Positions 1-6,658 of a stretch of 6,658 nucleotides of DNA are shown one piece after another; position 1 is the first letter of the stretch; the number at the start of each line of letters is the position of its first letter. The stretch lies in the NCBI GenBank assembly GCA_019454705.1, contig JACFNS010000145.1, positions 1 to 6,658 of the forward strand. Direction: 5' to 3'. Made by a program: the position numbers and the translations under genes. Under the pieces are notes generated by a model that searched no databases, was not told the origin of the DNA, and was given only the letters and a program-made list of their open reading frames with translations. This DNA comes from Taibaiella sp. (GTDB lineage: Bacteria; Bacteroidota; Bacteroidia; Chitinophagales; Chitinophagaceae).

Positions 1-2346
1 CTCCAGCGTAATAGCGTGTAGTGCTTCACTGATTTCGTGCAGCGCATCGCGTGTACTGCTGATGCTCTCGTGGGTATCCGCCAGTTGTTGTTCAAGTTCT
101 GCCACACGTTGCTCGGCACGTTCATTCATGTGCTCATAATTGGCAATCTTGTCGCCTATGTTCACTATCTGGTTTTGCAGCGTATTGATTTCGCTGCGGG
201 TCTGCTCTATGGCTTTATCGTTCAGTTCCTGGTTGAAGCCTGTAACCAATGTTTGGGTATCAGTTATCTTTTGCTTCAGCACAGCGGTTGATGCGGTCAG
301 GTCTTCTATCTCTTTGGCCAGGCGCTCCAGGTTTTTGGCACGGCCTATCTTGTTACCTTCAAACAGGCCGATAGAACCTCCGCCCAATGTGTACTTGCCG
401 CGCACCATCTTACCGTTCTTCTCTACGATGATGTTGCCGTTCAGCATTTCCATATTGGTCAACGCTCCTTCGGTGTCGGCTATATATACATGGCCCAGCA
501 GGTGTTGCGCCAGCGGTTTGTATTGCTCATCAACAGTTACTACGCTGAGTGCGGGCACCAACCCTTCCGGTGCGTTATGGCCGGCAGCCTGGTATTGCTG
601 AAACTGGTTCATGATAAAGAAGTTGGCCTTGCCTTTCTTATTATTATCCAGCAGGTGCACAGCTTTTGCAGCATGCTCTACATCGTCTACTATATAGTAG
701 TTCAGGTAGCTGTCCAGCAGGTTCTCCAGTGCGGTGCGGTATTCGTTCTGCACCACAAATACATCAGACAACAGCGGTGCGTTCTTGCCCCACTCTTCGT
801 GTTTGCTCAGGAACTTGATACTGTCAGGATAACCCTCCAGGCTTTCCACCAATGATTTCAGCAGGTCGTGTTCGTTGCGCCTGGAGTCGAGCTTACGGTT
901 CTCGTCCACCAGTTCAGAGCGCAGGCTTTCTATCTGCTCCTGGCTTTGCAGGATTTTGCCTTTCACTTCTTCCTGCCTGTTCACCAGCCTTTCCAGGTCT
1001 TCTTTGCGGCCATGCAGGTTGGCTTCGGTCTCCTGCTTCTGTATGTTCAGTTGGCCTATCTGGTCAACACGTTGTTGCTTCTCTTCCTGCACCTGGTGCA
1101 TACTGCGTTGCAGGTTCAGTACCGATGTATCGGCAATGGCTACTTTCTTTTCAGCGTCAAACTGGTCGCGCTGCTTCTGCTGGTATTTACCACGCAGGCT
1201 GTCCAGCAATACTTTCTTGTCGTCAAAAGCCTGGCGCTTGTCATCGGCTATACCGCGCAGGCCTTCCAGTTCATCGCGCAGCTTTTGCAGCACATCATTC
1301 TCTTCGGTTATCTGTGTTTCGGCAAAGCTGATGGATTCCTCCAGGCTCTTTATCTGCGCATCTGCACCTGTCAGGAATTCTTTCAGGCTCTTCTCACGCT
1401 CCCGCAGGTGGTCTATCCTTTGAGATGCAAGGCGTTTGTCGCTTTCCAGCGTACGCACTTTATTCACCAGTTCGTTGAACTGTTTCTGCAAGCCGTTCAG
1501 TTCCTGCTCTTTAGCTACCAACTTCACTTTCTCCTGCTGCACGGTAGCTTCATGTTGCGCTACAGTGGTTTCCAACTGCGCCTTGCGGTCAGATTCGGTA
1601 GTATGCTGTTCATTCAGTTCCCTGTATTGGTCGTTGAAGTGCTCAAGCGATGCTTTCGCCAGTTCTATACTTACTTCCTTGTATTCGGTCTTTATCTTGA
1701 AGTAGCGTTCTGCCTTTTTGGCCTGGCTCTCCAGCGTACGCAGGTTGTTGCCTATCTCAAACAACAGGTCTTCGATACGTGCCAGGTCCTGCTCGGTAGC
1801 ATCCAGTTTCAGTTTGGCCTGCTTCTTACGGGTTTTGTATATGGATATACCGGCGGCCTGCTCCAGCATCCTGCGACGGGAGCCGTCCTTGTCTTTGATG
1901 ATGTCATCCACCATACCCAACTCGATGATGGCATACGAGTCATTGCTGACACCTGTATCGAGGAAGAGGTTATGTATGTCTTTCAGACGGCAGGTAACGT
2001 CGTTCAACCTGTATTCACTCTCACCGTTCTTATAAAACTTGCGGGTGATGGTCACCGTGGTGAACTCTGTAGGCAAAAGGTTACGGGTATTCTCAAATGT
2101 GAGTGATACCTCGGCCATACCGGCTGCATTACGCGTACGCGAACCATTGAATATCAGGTCCTCCAGGTTGTCCGACCTCAGCGACTTTATCTTGTGCTCG
2201 CCTATCACCCAGCGGATGGCATCCACTATATTCGACTTGCCACAACCATTGGGGCCCACGATACCCGTTATGGGGTGGTCCAGCAGTATATGCGTTTTAT
2301 CGGCAAACGACTTAAAACCTTTTATATCTAACGACTTTAACCTCAA
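1..2346 (-). CDS. smc: Chromosome segregation ATPase SMC, N-terminal 782 residues (C-terminus cut off by window edge)
   Basis: SMC is a cytoplasmic ABC-type ATPase. As a dimer with ScpA/ScpB it loops and compacts chromosomal DNA for segregation. The frame is open from 2346 to base 1 with no stop. Visible in order: the N-terminal half-head with the GFKSFADKT motif (residues 10-18), Walker A GPNGCGKS (31-38), the R-loop arginine in KSLR (R57) and an IFNGS segment; the Q-loop region around residues 137-150; a first coiled-coil arm from about 165 to 500, rich in K/E/Q/L; a hinge from about 503 (LEGYPDSIKFL) to 668, with a glycine-rich GKYTLGGGS stretch; then the start of the returning coil. SMCs are usually about 1,180 residues, so some 400 residues are missing, including the signature motif and Walker B. 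The start is a TTG at 2346-2344: it falls exactly where family members begin (M-R-L-K-S-L), and an in-frame TAA lies five codons upstream. The sequence SYAIIELGMVDD occupies the canonical Q-loop site, and Leu143 replaces the usual Gln. Identification is very secure. Confidence 0.97.
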   Translation of the reverse strand, partial: MRLKSLDIKGFKSFADKTHILLDHPITGIVGPNGCGKSNIVDAIRWVIGEHKIKSLRSDNLEDLIFNGSRTRNAAGMAEVSLTFENTRNLLPTEFTTVTITRKFYKNGESEYRLNDVTCRLKDIHNLFLDTGVSNDSYAIIELGMVDDIIKDKDGSRRRMLEQAAGISIYKTRKKQAKLKLDATEQDLARIEDLLFEIGNNLRTLESQAKKAERYFKIKTEYKEVSIELAKASLEHFNDQYRELNEQHTTESDRKAQLETTVAQHEATVQQEKVKLVAKEQELNGLQKQFNELVNKVRTLESDKRLASQRIDHLREREKSLKEFLTGADAQIKSLEESISFAETQITEENDVLQKLRDELEGLRGIADDKRQAFDDKKVLLDSLRGKYQQKQRDQFDAEKKVAIADTSVLNLQRSMHQVQEEKQQRVDQIGQLNIQKQETEANLHGRKEDLERLVNRQEEVKGKILQSQEQIESLRSELVDENRKLDSRRNEHDLLKSLVESLEGYPDSIKFLSKHEEWGKNAPLLSDVFVVQNEYRTALENLLDSYLNYYIVDDVEHAAKAVHLLDNNKKGKANFFIMNQFQQYQAAGHNAPEGLVPALSVVTVDEQYKPLAQHLLGHVYIADTEGALTNMEMLNGNIIVEKNGKMVRGKYTLGGGSIGLFEGNKIGRAKNLERLAKEIEDLTASTAVLKQKITDTQTLVTGFNQELNDKAIEQTRSEINTLQNQIVNIGDKIANYEHMNERAEQRVAELEQQLADTHESISSTRDALHEISEALHAITLE

Positions 2347-2369
2347 GGCACAAACTTTTTAGGGAAAAA

Positions 2370-2377
2370 CAAAAATA
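2370..2377 (-). promoter_or_regulatory. Candidate -7 box of the smc promoter
   Basis: Read on the minus strand the bases are TATTTTTG, a full match to the Bacteroidota -7 consensus TAnnTTTG. Transcription would start near 2363-2366, giving a leader of roughly 20 bases before the TTG start of smc. I see no good TTTG at the -33 position, so this is a half-promoter match in an AT-rich stretch. The 155-base gap between the GT-C gene and smc (2347-2501) holds nothing else I can support, apart from a weak 13-base inverted repeat at 2481-2493. Confidence 0.35.
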
Positions 2378-2501
2378 TACATTTCAGCGGGTTAAAAGGG
2401 GGCGAAATGCAATACTGGAGGCAAATGTGGGTAACTTGGGGAATATAAACAAGCCCTATCCTATCACAGGAAAATAAAGCCAATATATTATTGCAATACC
2501 G

Positions 2502-3881
2502 TTATTTACGCTTGTAAAAATACTTGTTGTAATAGAAGAAAGTGGCCACCCTGTATTGTAGCTCAAAATCGTCTTCACGGCCAGCCAAGTCTATCCTGTC
2601 TTCAAAACAAATGACATATTTAGCTGTATCTAATGTGCTGTCGAAACAAGCTGTATCGTAGGTGATGCAGACATGGAGGTCGAGCACATTGTTGTAGCGC
2701 ATATGGTTTACTGCCAGGGGTGCGGGGTGTACATCCTGCACCAGTACAGGGCCCGGGTCTGCTGCCACCACAGCCAATACATCATCCATACTCTTCTGGC
2801 TCTGAAAGTAGAACAGGTAACCCATATACACCAGGCCACATATGATAATGACTGAGAAATGCAGGGTATTGAATATGCTCTTCCTGAAATTGGAATAGGT
2901 AAACGCCAGCAATACCAGTATGATGATATACGCCGCGCCCCTGTATAACGGGTACATAGCTCCGAATGCATAATGCGCCACCACCAGCAGCAATACAGAA
3001 ACCAGTGCCACCGTCAGTTCAATATAGATTTTGCCGCGCTTTATCAGTATAAAGGCTGCCGGTGCCAGCGTTACAGATACCAGCACTTTTAATACAAGAA
3101 ATACCTCCCTAGGGGCAAATTCGTTCAGGGTAAGGAACGATATAAGGCTGGACAAGGTACCTCCCCTGAACAGGGTATCGCGCCCGATGATAGCCGGGTC
3201 GTATTTGCTGACCACCTGCCCCTTGTCGAAAACATACCATGCCACGGGCAATGTCAACGCCAGTATCAGCCAATGCAGCGGGCTTTTGATGACCTGCGAA
3301 AACCTGTACAGGCAGGCCACTATCAGCATTGCCGCAAATGGGAATATGAAGCTGAATATGGAAAGGGAGCTAAGAGAACCAAGCAACACAATGTATAGCA
3401 GGTGTTTAGGTTTGCCTTCTTTTACAAAGCCCTTCAGTGCTATAAGCGCGCCGAGCATGGCTACCATTGCCAGTGAATAACCCCTTGCCTGGGCGAAGTA
3501 TATATAGTACGGCCAGAGATATAACATCAACTGGTCTATATGCCGCAACTGGTAGCCGTCCTGCTTCTTCAGCAAACGGCTGATGAGCAGGAAATACACA
3601 AAGAACATGAGGAAATTAGGCAACCTGAACAGGAACAGGGACTTGGCTCCCATATCCTCCAGCCAACGGAAATAAAGTGAGTTAAGTACATGGTTGTTAG
3701 CCAACCTGTACTTTTCATATTGAATTATCTCCAGGGGTGTAGAATCAAGGATATTCATGTAGGTCATAGACTCATCATACGACCAATGCTCTGAAAAGCC
3801 CAGAAGCAGCAGTGGCACTGCCATCAGCAACGGTAGTACGGAAACGCCTTTGTATGTAAGCCAGGAAGAGGATTGTTGCAT
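2502..3881 (-). CDS. Polytopic membrane protein resembling GT-C (family 39-like) glycosyltransferases
   Basis: The 459-residue protein has about ten hydrophobic segments (roughly 12-29, 83-104, 117-131, 135-151, 160-193, 201-218, 260-281, 285-303, 315-330, 337-359) and a hydrophilic C-terminal tail of about 100 residues. The pattern fits GT-C enzymes, which move sugars from polyprenyl-phosphate carriers onto lipids or proteins at the outer face of the inner membrane. Supporting marks are an acidic pair in the first external loop (YDES, D36-E37), NNHVLNSLYFRW (62-73), which resembles the family's loop histidine motif, RLPNF (86-90), and ARGYS (132-136) at the end of a membrane span. The acidic pair would be the expected catalytic or metal-binding site. 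Donor and acceptor cannot be told. The ATG at 3881 is the natural start, 28 or so bases after a promoter-like box. The gene follows the lipoprotein gene by 78 bases. The broad class is fairly likely; a non-catalytic relative is possible. Confidence 0.7.
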   Translation of the reverse strand: MQQSSSWLTYKGVSVLPLLMAVPLLLLGFSEHWSYDESMTYMNILDSTPLEIIQYEKYRLANNHVLNSLYFRWLEDMGAKSLFLFRLPNFLMFFVYFLLISRLLKKQDGYQLRHIDQLMLYLWPYYIYFAQARGYSLAMVAMLGALIALKGFVKEGKPKHLLYIVLLGSLSSLSIFSFIFPFAAMLIVACLYRFSQVIKSPLHWLILALTLPVAWYVFDKGQVVSKYDPAIIGRDTLFRGGTLSSLISFLTLNEFAPREVFLVLKVLVSVTLAPAAFILIKRGKIYIELTVALVSVLLLVVAHYAFGAMYPLYRGAAYIIILVLLAFTYSNFRKSIFNTLHFSVIIICGLVYMGYLFYFQSQKSMDDVLAVVAADPGPVLVQDVHPAPLAVNHMRYNNVLDLHVCITYDTACFDSTLDTAKYVICFEDRIDLAGREDDFELQYRVATFFYYNKYFYKRK

Positions 3882-3914
3882 GAACCCTGAAAACGGGAAT
3901 TAACAGCCCGGACT

Positions 3915-3922
3915 CAAATATA
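3915..3922 (-). promoter_or_regulatory. Candidate -7 box for the GT-C-like gene
   Basis: On the minus strand this reads TATATTTG, an exact TAnnTTTG match, 33 bases upstream of the ATG at 3881. The predicted transcript start is near 3908-3910, so the leader would be just under 30 bases. No clear -33 TTTG accompanies it, and the surroundings are AT-rich. It suggests the GT-C-like gene can be transcribed independently of the lipoprotein gene upstream. Confidence 0.42.
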
Positions 3923-3959
3923 TAAAAAGGGGCAGATGTTTTATATCCTGATTGTAATA

Positions 3960-4466
3960 CTATTCTATGAACTTAGGAAAACCGTTCTTTTCAGCATATT
4001 GTTCGCGCAGGAGGTGTATCTCCTTCAGCAGGTCCTGCTCTTTTACCGCACTTAGTTGCATATCTGCATAGGCTGTACTGAGTTGGTCCATAGATGCAGA
4101 ATCAGAAAAGCGTTCAAAAAATGAAAGTTTGTTTGCCACTATACCTTTTTCCACCTCCAGGAATTCAAGCTCTTTCGACAATAGTTGTTCCGACCCGCCA
4201 ATATTATCCATCTCTTTCACGTATGCTATTTTCCTGTCTATATACTCCTGCATTTTTACCCTTACAGGTTGCAAACCGGTAAAGTCCAGTGTATTAATAG
4301 CAACCTGGAGTTCCTCGCCCCACTCCGCCCCATAGCGCAGCAGCGAGTCATTGATGGCAGCCACAGTATTATCCAATTGGATACATTTTTCCTTTTTATT
4401 GAAATTGCAGGAACAGGCCAACACCGTCAATATTAAGGCAGTAAGAGCTGAAAACCTGTTGAACAT
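3960..4466 (-). CDS. Small predicted lipoprotein of unknown function, helical
   Basis: The protein has 168 residues. It opens with a signal peptide: MFNR, a hydrophobic core over about residues 7-17, then VLACSC. Lipidation could be at Cys18 (VLAC) or Cys20 (ACSC); Cys18 fits the lipobox better. A third cysteine is at position 28. The mature part is polar, with charged and leucine-rich stretches (about 66-118 and 127-160) that look alpha-helical and possibly coiled-coil. It ends NGFPKFIE. There is no lysine/acidic surface-export signal directly after the cysteine, so I cannot say which leaflet or membrane it occupies. I recognise no family. It starts at the ATG at 4466, is divergent from hscA across 143 bases, and lies 78 bases before the GT-C-like gene on the same strand. 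The call as a secreted lipoprotein is solid, but no function can be given. Confidence 0.82.
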   Translation of the reverse strand: MFNRFSALTALILTVLACSCNFNKKEKCIQLDNTVAAINDSLLRYGAEWGEELQVAINTLDFTGLQPVRVKMQEYIDRKIAYVKEMDNIGGSEQLLSKELEFLEVEKGIVANKLSFFERFSDSASMDQLSTAYADMQLSAVKEQDLLKEIHLLREQYAEKNGFPKFIE

Positions 4467-4485
4467 ATCCGCTGATTAATTGACA

Positions 4486-4493
4486 CAAAATAA
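4486..4493 (-). promoter_or_regulatory. Weak -7-like box for the lipoprotein gene
   Basis: The minus strand reads TTATTTTG, which keeps the TTTG of the Bacteroidota -7 consensus but misses the A at its second position. A TTG about 21 bases further upstream could act as the -33 element. It sits about 20 bases before the ATG at 4466. The match is imperfect and the region is strongly AT-rich, so chance is a real alternative. Confidence 0.22.
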
Positions 4494-4494
4494 T

Positions 4495-4512
4495 GATATA
4501 CTATATTATATC
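4495..4512. repeat. Short AT-rich inverted repeat in the divergent intergenic region
   Basis: GATATA and TATATC face each other across six bases between the lipoprotein gene and hscA. The repeat lies just upstream of the weak lipoprotein promoter box. It could be a protein-binding site, but six-base A/T arms in AT-rich DNA arise easily by chance. Confidence 0.2.
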
Positions 4513-4569
4513 GCAATAAGGGTTGAAATGTTACAATGATTTTAACAATGCTGATATGCATTTGGTTGA

Positions 4570-4601
4570 TTGGGCGCTCCCGCCTTGTTGTCGTACCTTT
4601 G
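4570..4601 (+). promoter_or_regulatory. Promoter of hscA, Bacteroidota type (-33 TTG, -7 TACCTTTG)
   Basis: TACCTTTG at 4594-4601 matches TAnnTTTG exactly, in a stretch of much higher GC content than its surroundings. A TTG at 4570-4572 lies 21 bases upstream, close to the spacing expected for the -33 element. Transcription should begin about 5-7 bases after the box, at about 4606-4608, right at the ATG at 4610. This is the best promoter in the window. It also fixes the gene start, because an upstream start at 4523 would put the promoter inside the coding sequence. Confidence 0.65.
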
Positions 4602-4609
4602 CACGCAAT

Positions 4610-6469
4610 ATGGGCAAAGTAGCTATCAACCTAGCAACAGGCAGTTTACAAAAGGAAGAAGTAATCGTTGGTATTGACCTGGGCACAACTAATAGCCTGG
4701 TGGCGGTGGTGCGCGAAGACAGTAAAGCACCTGTGGCATTGAAAGAGACAGATGGCCTTTCCCTGGTACCCTCTATTGTCCATTTTAATGAAGCGGGTGA
4801 TGCCTTTATAGGTAATGCTGCAAAAGAGCACCTGGTTACCGACCCATCCCGTACCATATACTCTGTAAAAAGGTTGATGGGCAAGTCGTATAAAGACGTG
4901 AGCGGCGATAGTGGTTTCTTTTCTTACAAAATACTGGATGACGATACCGATTCTCTTGTAAAAGTGCAAATAGGCGACAGGTTCTATTCCCCCATTGAAT
5001 TGTCATCCCTGATACTGAAAGAACTTAAGCACAGAGCGGAGCATATTCTTAAAACCCCGGTAAACAAAGCTGTAATAACTGTACCTGCCTACTTCAACGA
5101 TGCGCAAAGGCAGGCAACCCGCGATGCAGGTAAACTGGCGGGGCTGGATGTGCTGCGTATAGTAAACGAACCTACCGCAGCCAGCCTGGCATACGGCCTG
5201 GGGCTAAAGCCTGAAGAAGAAAAAACAATAGCTGTGTACGACCTGGGCGGCGGTACATTTGATATATCCATACTCAAAATCACCAATGGTATATTTGAGG
5301 TGCTTTCTACCCACGGAGATACCTACCTGGGGGGTGACGATATGGACCGTGCACTTTCACTACACTGGCAAAAAGAACTGGGCATTACTGATGAAGAACT
5401 ACATTCCCACAAATCCATAGCACAGGAACTGAGGCTGACTGCTGAAGAAGCGAAGAAACACCTTTCTGCCAACGAGAGTTATAGAGGCACTGTTGGCGGG
5501 CAAGAAGTATCTATCAGCAAAAATGCTTTCAATGAACTGATACAACCATTAATTGACCGTACTATAGGTAGCTGCAAAAACGCATTGAAAGATGCGGGCA
5601 TTACTGTAAAAGATATTAATGCAGTAGTAATGGTAGGCGGCTCTACACGCGTACCGCTGGTAAAAGAAAGTATCAGCAGCTTGTTTGAACAGCAGGTACA
5701 TGATGAACTGAACCCTGATGAAGTAGTTGCGCTTGGTGCTGCCATACAGGCGGATATACTTGCCGGTAACAATAAAGATGTGCTGCTGCTGGACATAACA
5801 CCACTGAGCCTGGGCATAGAAACCATGGGCGGATTGATGGATGTGCTGATACCCCGCAACTCTAAAATACCCACTAAAGCAGGCAGGCAATACACTACAC
5901 ACAAAGATGGGCAGAGCGGCATGCGCATATCAGTGTACCAAGGCGAGCGCGACCTGGTGAAAGACAACCGGAAACTGGCAGAGTTTAACCTTACAGGCAT
6001 ACCGGCTATGCCAGCAGGATTGCCCAAGGTGGAAGTCAACTTCTTGGTAGATGCGGATGGTATACTGAAGGTGAGCGCAACAGAGTTAAGAAGTGGTGTA
6101 GCGCAAACTATAGAAGTGAAACCCCAGTATGGCCTGACAGATGCGCAAGTAGAACAAATGCTGATGGACTCGCTGACTCACGCCAAAGAAGACATAGAAA
6201 CCCGTGCATTGGTAGAGGCAGTGACAGAAGCCGAGCAAATGATTGAAACCACGGAAAAGTTCATGGTTAAGAATGGCGAACTGCTGAACGAAGAAGAAAT
6301 CGCTCAAACAAAATCTCAAATAGCGAACCTGAAACATGCTATATCCGGCAAGGATAAAGACAAGGTACAACAGGCTACTGAAGAGCTGAATGAAATAACA
6401 CGGCCCTTTGCCGAGCGTGTAATGGATGTAGCTATTAAAGAAGCTATGAAAGGCAAGAAGATATTGTAG
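4610..6469 (+). CDS. hscA: Hsp70-family chaperone HscA, iron-sulfur cluster assembly
   Basis: HscA is a specialised cytoplasmic Hsp70. With the J-protein HscB it acts on the scaffold IscU to help pass Fe-S clusters to target proteins, driven by ATP hydrolysis. This 619-residue protein has a 17-20 residue lead before the phosphate-1 loop GIDLGTTNS (21-29), then [18 protein letters not shown] (from about 157), NEPTAA (from about 187), the phosphate-2 loop YDLGGGTFD (about 210-218), the adenosine motif VGGSTRVP (about 341-348), and a linker-like [13 protein letters not shown] (about 392-404). The substrate-binding part has [21 protein letters not shown] and [16 protein letters not shown], which are closer to HscA than to DnaK. 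The protein ends GKKIL, without the long disordered DnaK tail; E. coli HscA has 616 residues. The ATG at 4610 is chosen over 4523 because of the promoter position and family length. No isc gene or hscB adjoins it here. A generic DnaK is the less likely alternative. Confidence 0.87.
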   Translation: MGKVAINLATGSLQKEEVIVGIDLGTTNSLVAVVREDSKAPVALKETDGLSLVPSIVHFNEAGDAFIGNAAKEHLVTDPSRTIYSVKRLMGKSYKDVSGDSGFFSYKILDDDTDSLVKVQIGDRFYSPIELSSLILKELKHRAEHILKTPVNKAVITVPAYFNDAQRQATRDAGKLAGLDVLRIVNEPTAASLAYGLGLKPEEEKTIAVYDLGGGTFDISILKITNGIFEVLSTHGDTYLGGDDMDRALSLHWQKELGITDEELHSHKSIAQELRLTAEEAKKHLSANESYRGTVGGQEVSISKNAFNELIQPLIDRTIGSCKNALKDAGITVKDINAVVMVGGSTRVPLVKESISSLFEQQVHDELNPDEVVALGAAIQADILAGNNKDVLLLDITPLSLGIETMGGLMDVLIPRNSKIPTKAGRQYTTHKDGQSGMRISVYQGERDLVKDNRKLAEFNLTGIPAMPAGLPKVEVNFLVDADGILKVSATELRSGVAQTIEVKPQYGLTDAQVEQMLMDSLTHAKEDIETRALVEAVTEAEQMIETTEKFMVKNGELLNEEEIAQTKSQIANLKHAISGKDKDKVQQATEELNEITRPFAERVMDVAIKEAMKGKKIL

Positions 6470-6494
6470 GGGAAATCCCGTTTAGATTTCATCA

Positions 6495-6522
6495 ATAGCC
6501 CTGGCTTTAAAGCCAGGGCTAT
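6495..6522. repeat. 28-base perfect palindrome 25 bases after hscA (hairpin A)
   Basis: The sequence reads the same on both strands from ATAGCCCTGG to CCAGGGCTAT around a central TTTAAA. In RNA it would give a 12-base-pair stem with a TTAA loop. It begins 25 bases after the hscA stop. No run of T follows directly, so it is not a textbook intrinsic terminator, although it could end or protect the hscA transcript. It shares 26 of 33 bases with hairpin B at 6600-6632, which points to a dispersed repeat. Confidence 0.75.
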
Positions 6523-6534
6523 GCATTTAACGTG

Positions 6535-6585
6535 AACGCTTTAGCCGCGTTACAAAATTTATAAAAATAGTATTTGGCTGAAGCC
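6535..6585. repeat. Middle part of the repeat cluster: two smaller facing hairpins
   Basis: AACGC/GCGTT (arms 6535-6539 and 6547-6551, loop TTTAGCC) is followed by GGCTGAAGCC at 6576-6585. The two also pair with each other: GCTTTAGCC at 6538-6546 matches GGCTGAAGC at 6576-6584 over nine pairs, one of them G-U. The same GGCT-AAGCC core is found in hairpins A and B. A run of six T at 6592-6597 follows the second small hairpin, so this could work as a weak rightward terminator, although the stem is only four pairs. Confidence 0.5.
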
Positions 6586-6603
6586 GTCTACTTTTTTCTC
6601 TAA

Positions 6604-6623
6604 CCCCGGCTTGAAAGCCGGGG
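6604..6623. repeat. GC-rich palindrome (hairpin B), second copy of the repeat
   Basis: CCCCGGCTT and AAGCCGGGG face each other across two bases, giving a strong GC stem. Aligned over 33 bases (6600-6632 against 6495-6527) it matches hairpin A at 26 positions in the same orientation, including the tail GGGCnATGnATT. One inner pair differs as C-G here against T-A in hairpin A, so pairing is kept. The remaining bases 6633-6658 hold nothing I can identify. Confidence 0.65.
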
Positions 6624-6658
6624 CAATGGATTGTATCAAAGCTCAATTATCTACTATC

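Noticed and set aside
868..2106. A 412-codon open frame on the plus strand, plus several others across 37-2362
   Set aside because: These run antisense to smc. Their translations show no coherent domain, while the opposite frame gives a textbook SMC protein.
2481..2493. Inverted repeat CAATA-TAT-TATTG after the GT-C-like gene as a terminator
   Set aside because: The five-pair stem is almost all A/T with a three-base loop and no following T run in the transcribed direction, too weak to call.
4523..4609. An N-terminal extension of HscA containing two adjacent cysteines
   Set aside because: The hscA promoter lies within it and the sequence does not resemble the start of Hsp70 proteins, so it is treated as untranslated.
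5479..6039. Open frames on the minus strand inside hscA
   Set aside because: They are antisense shadows of a strongly conserved Hsp70 gene, low in complexity and without recognisable motifs.
6495..6658. A CRISPR array, suggested by repeated palindromes
   Set aside because: Only two similar units are present, about 105 bases apart, with other hairpins between them instead of spacers of regular length, and no cas gene is nearby.

Overview
The window looks like ordinary chromosome from a member of the Bacteroidota, most likely Chitinophagia/Chitinophagaceae-like. The evidence is threefold. Good matches to the Bacteroidota-type -7 promoter box TAnnTTTG lie just upstream of three of the four genes, with little sign of Shine-Dalgarno sites. 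The SMC and HscA proteins have a Bacteroidota flavour. The intergenic DNA carries GGCTT(n)AAAGCC-core hairpins of a kind common in this phylum. The placement comes from recalled family resemblance, not from a search.

Layout: three genes lie on the minus strand and one on the plus strand. Reading leftward from the divergent region at about 4467-4609 come a small lipoprotein of unknown function (4466-3960), a polytopic GT-C-like membrane protein (3881-2502), and the first 782 codons of the chromosome-segregation ATPase SMC (2346 to the left edge, where it is cut off). Rightward is a complete Hsp70-family chaperone best identified as HscA, the iron-sulfur cluster assembly chaperone (4610-6469). 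After it, 6470-6658 contains no gene but has a cluster of hairpin-forming repeats.

The genes do not form an obvious pathway. SMC (chromosome organisation) and HscA (Fe-S cluster transfer) are housekeeping genes. The lipoprotein and the GT-C protein are envelope proteins that may be co-transcribed with each other, and smc seems to have its own promoter. No isc, hscB or ferredoxin gene lies next to hscA within the window.

I found no evidence of a novel defence, mobile or regulatory system. The points most worth a second look are the probably leaderless hscA start, which makes the longest open frame 29 codons too long; the repeat pair downstream of hscA, which shows a compensatory base-pair change; the TTG start of smc; and the substituted Q-loop residue of SMC.
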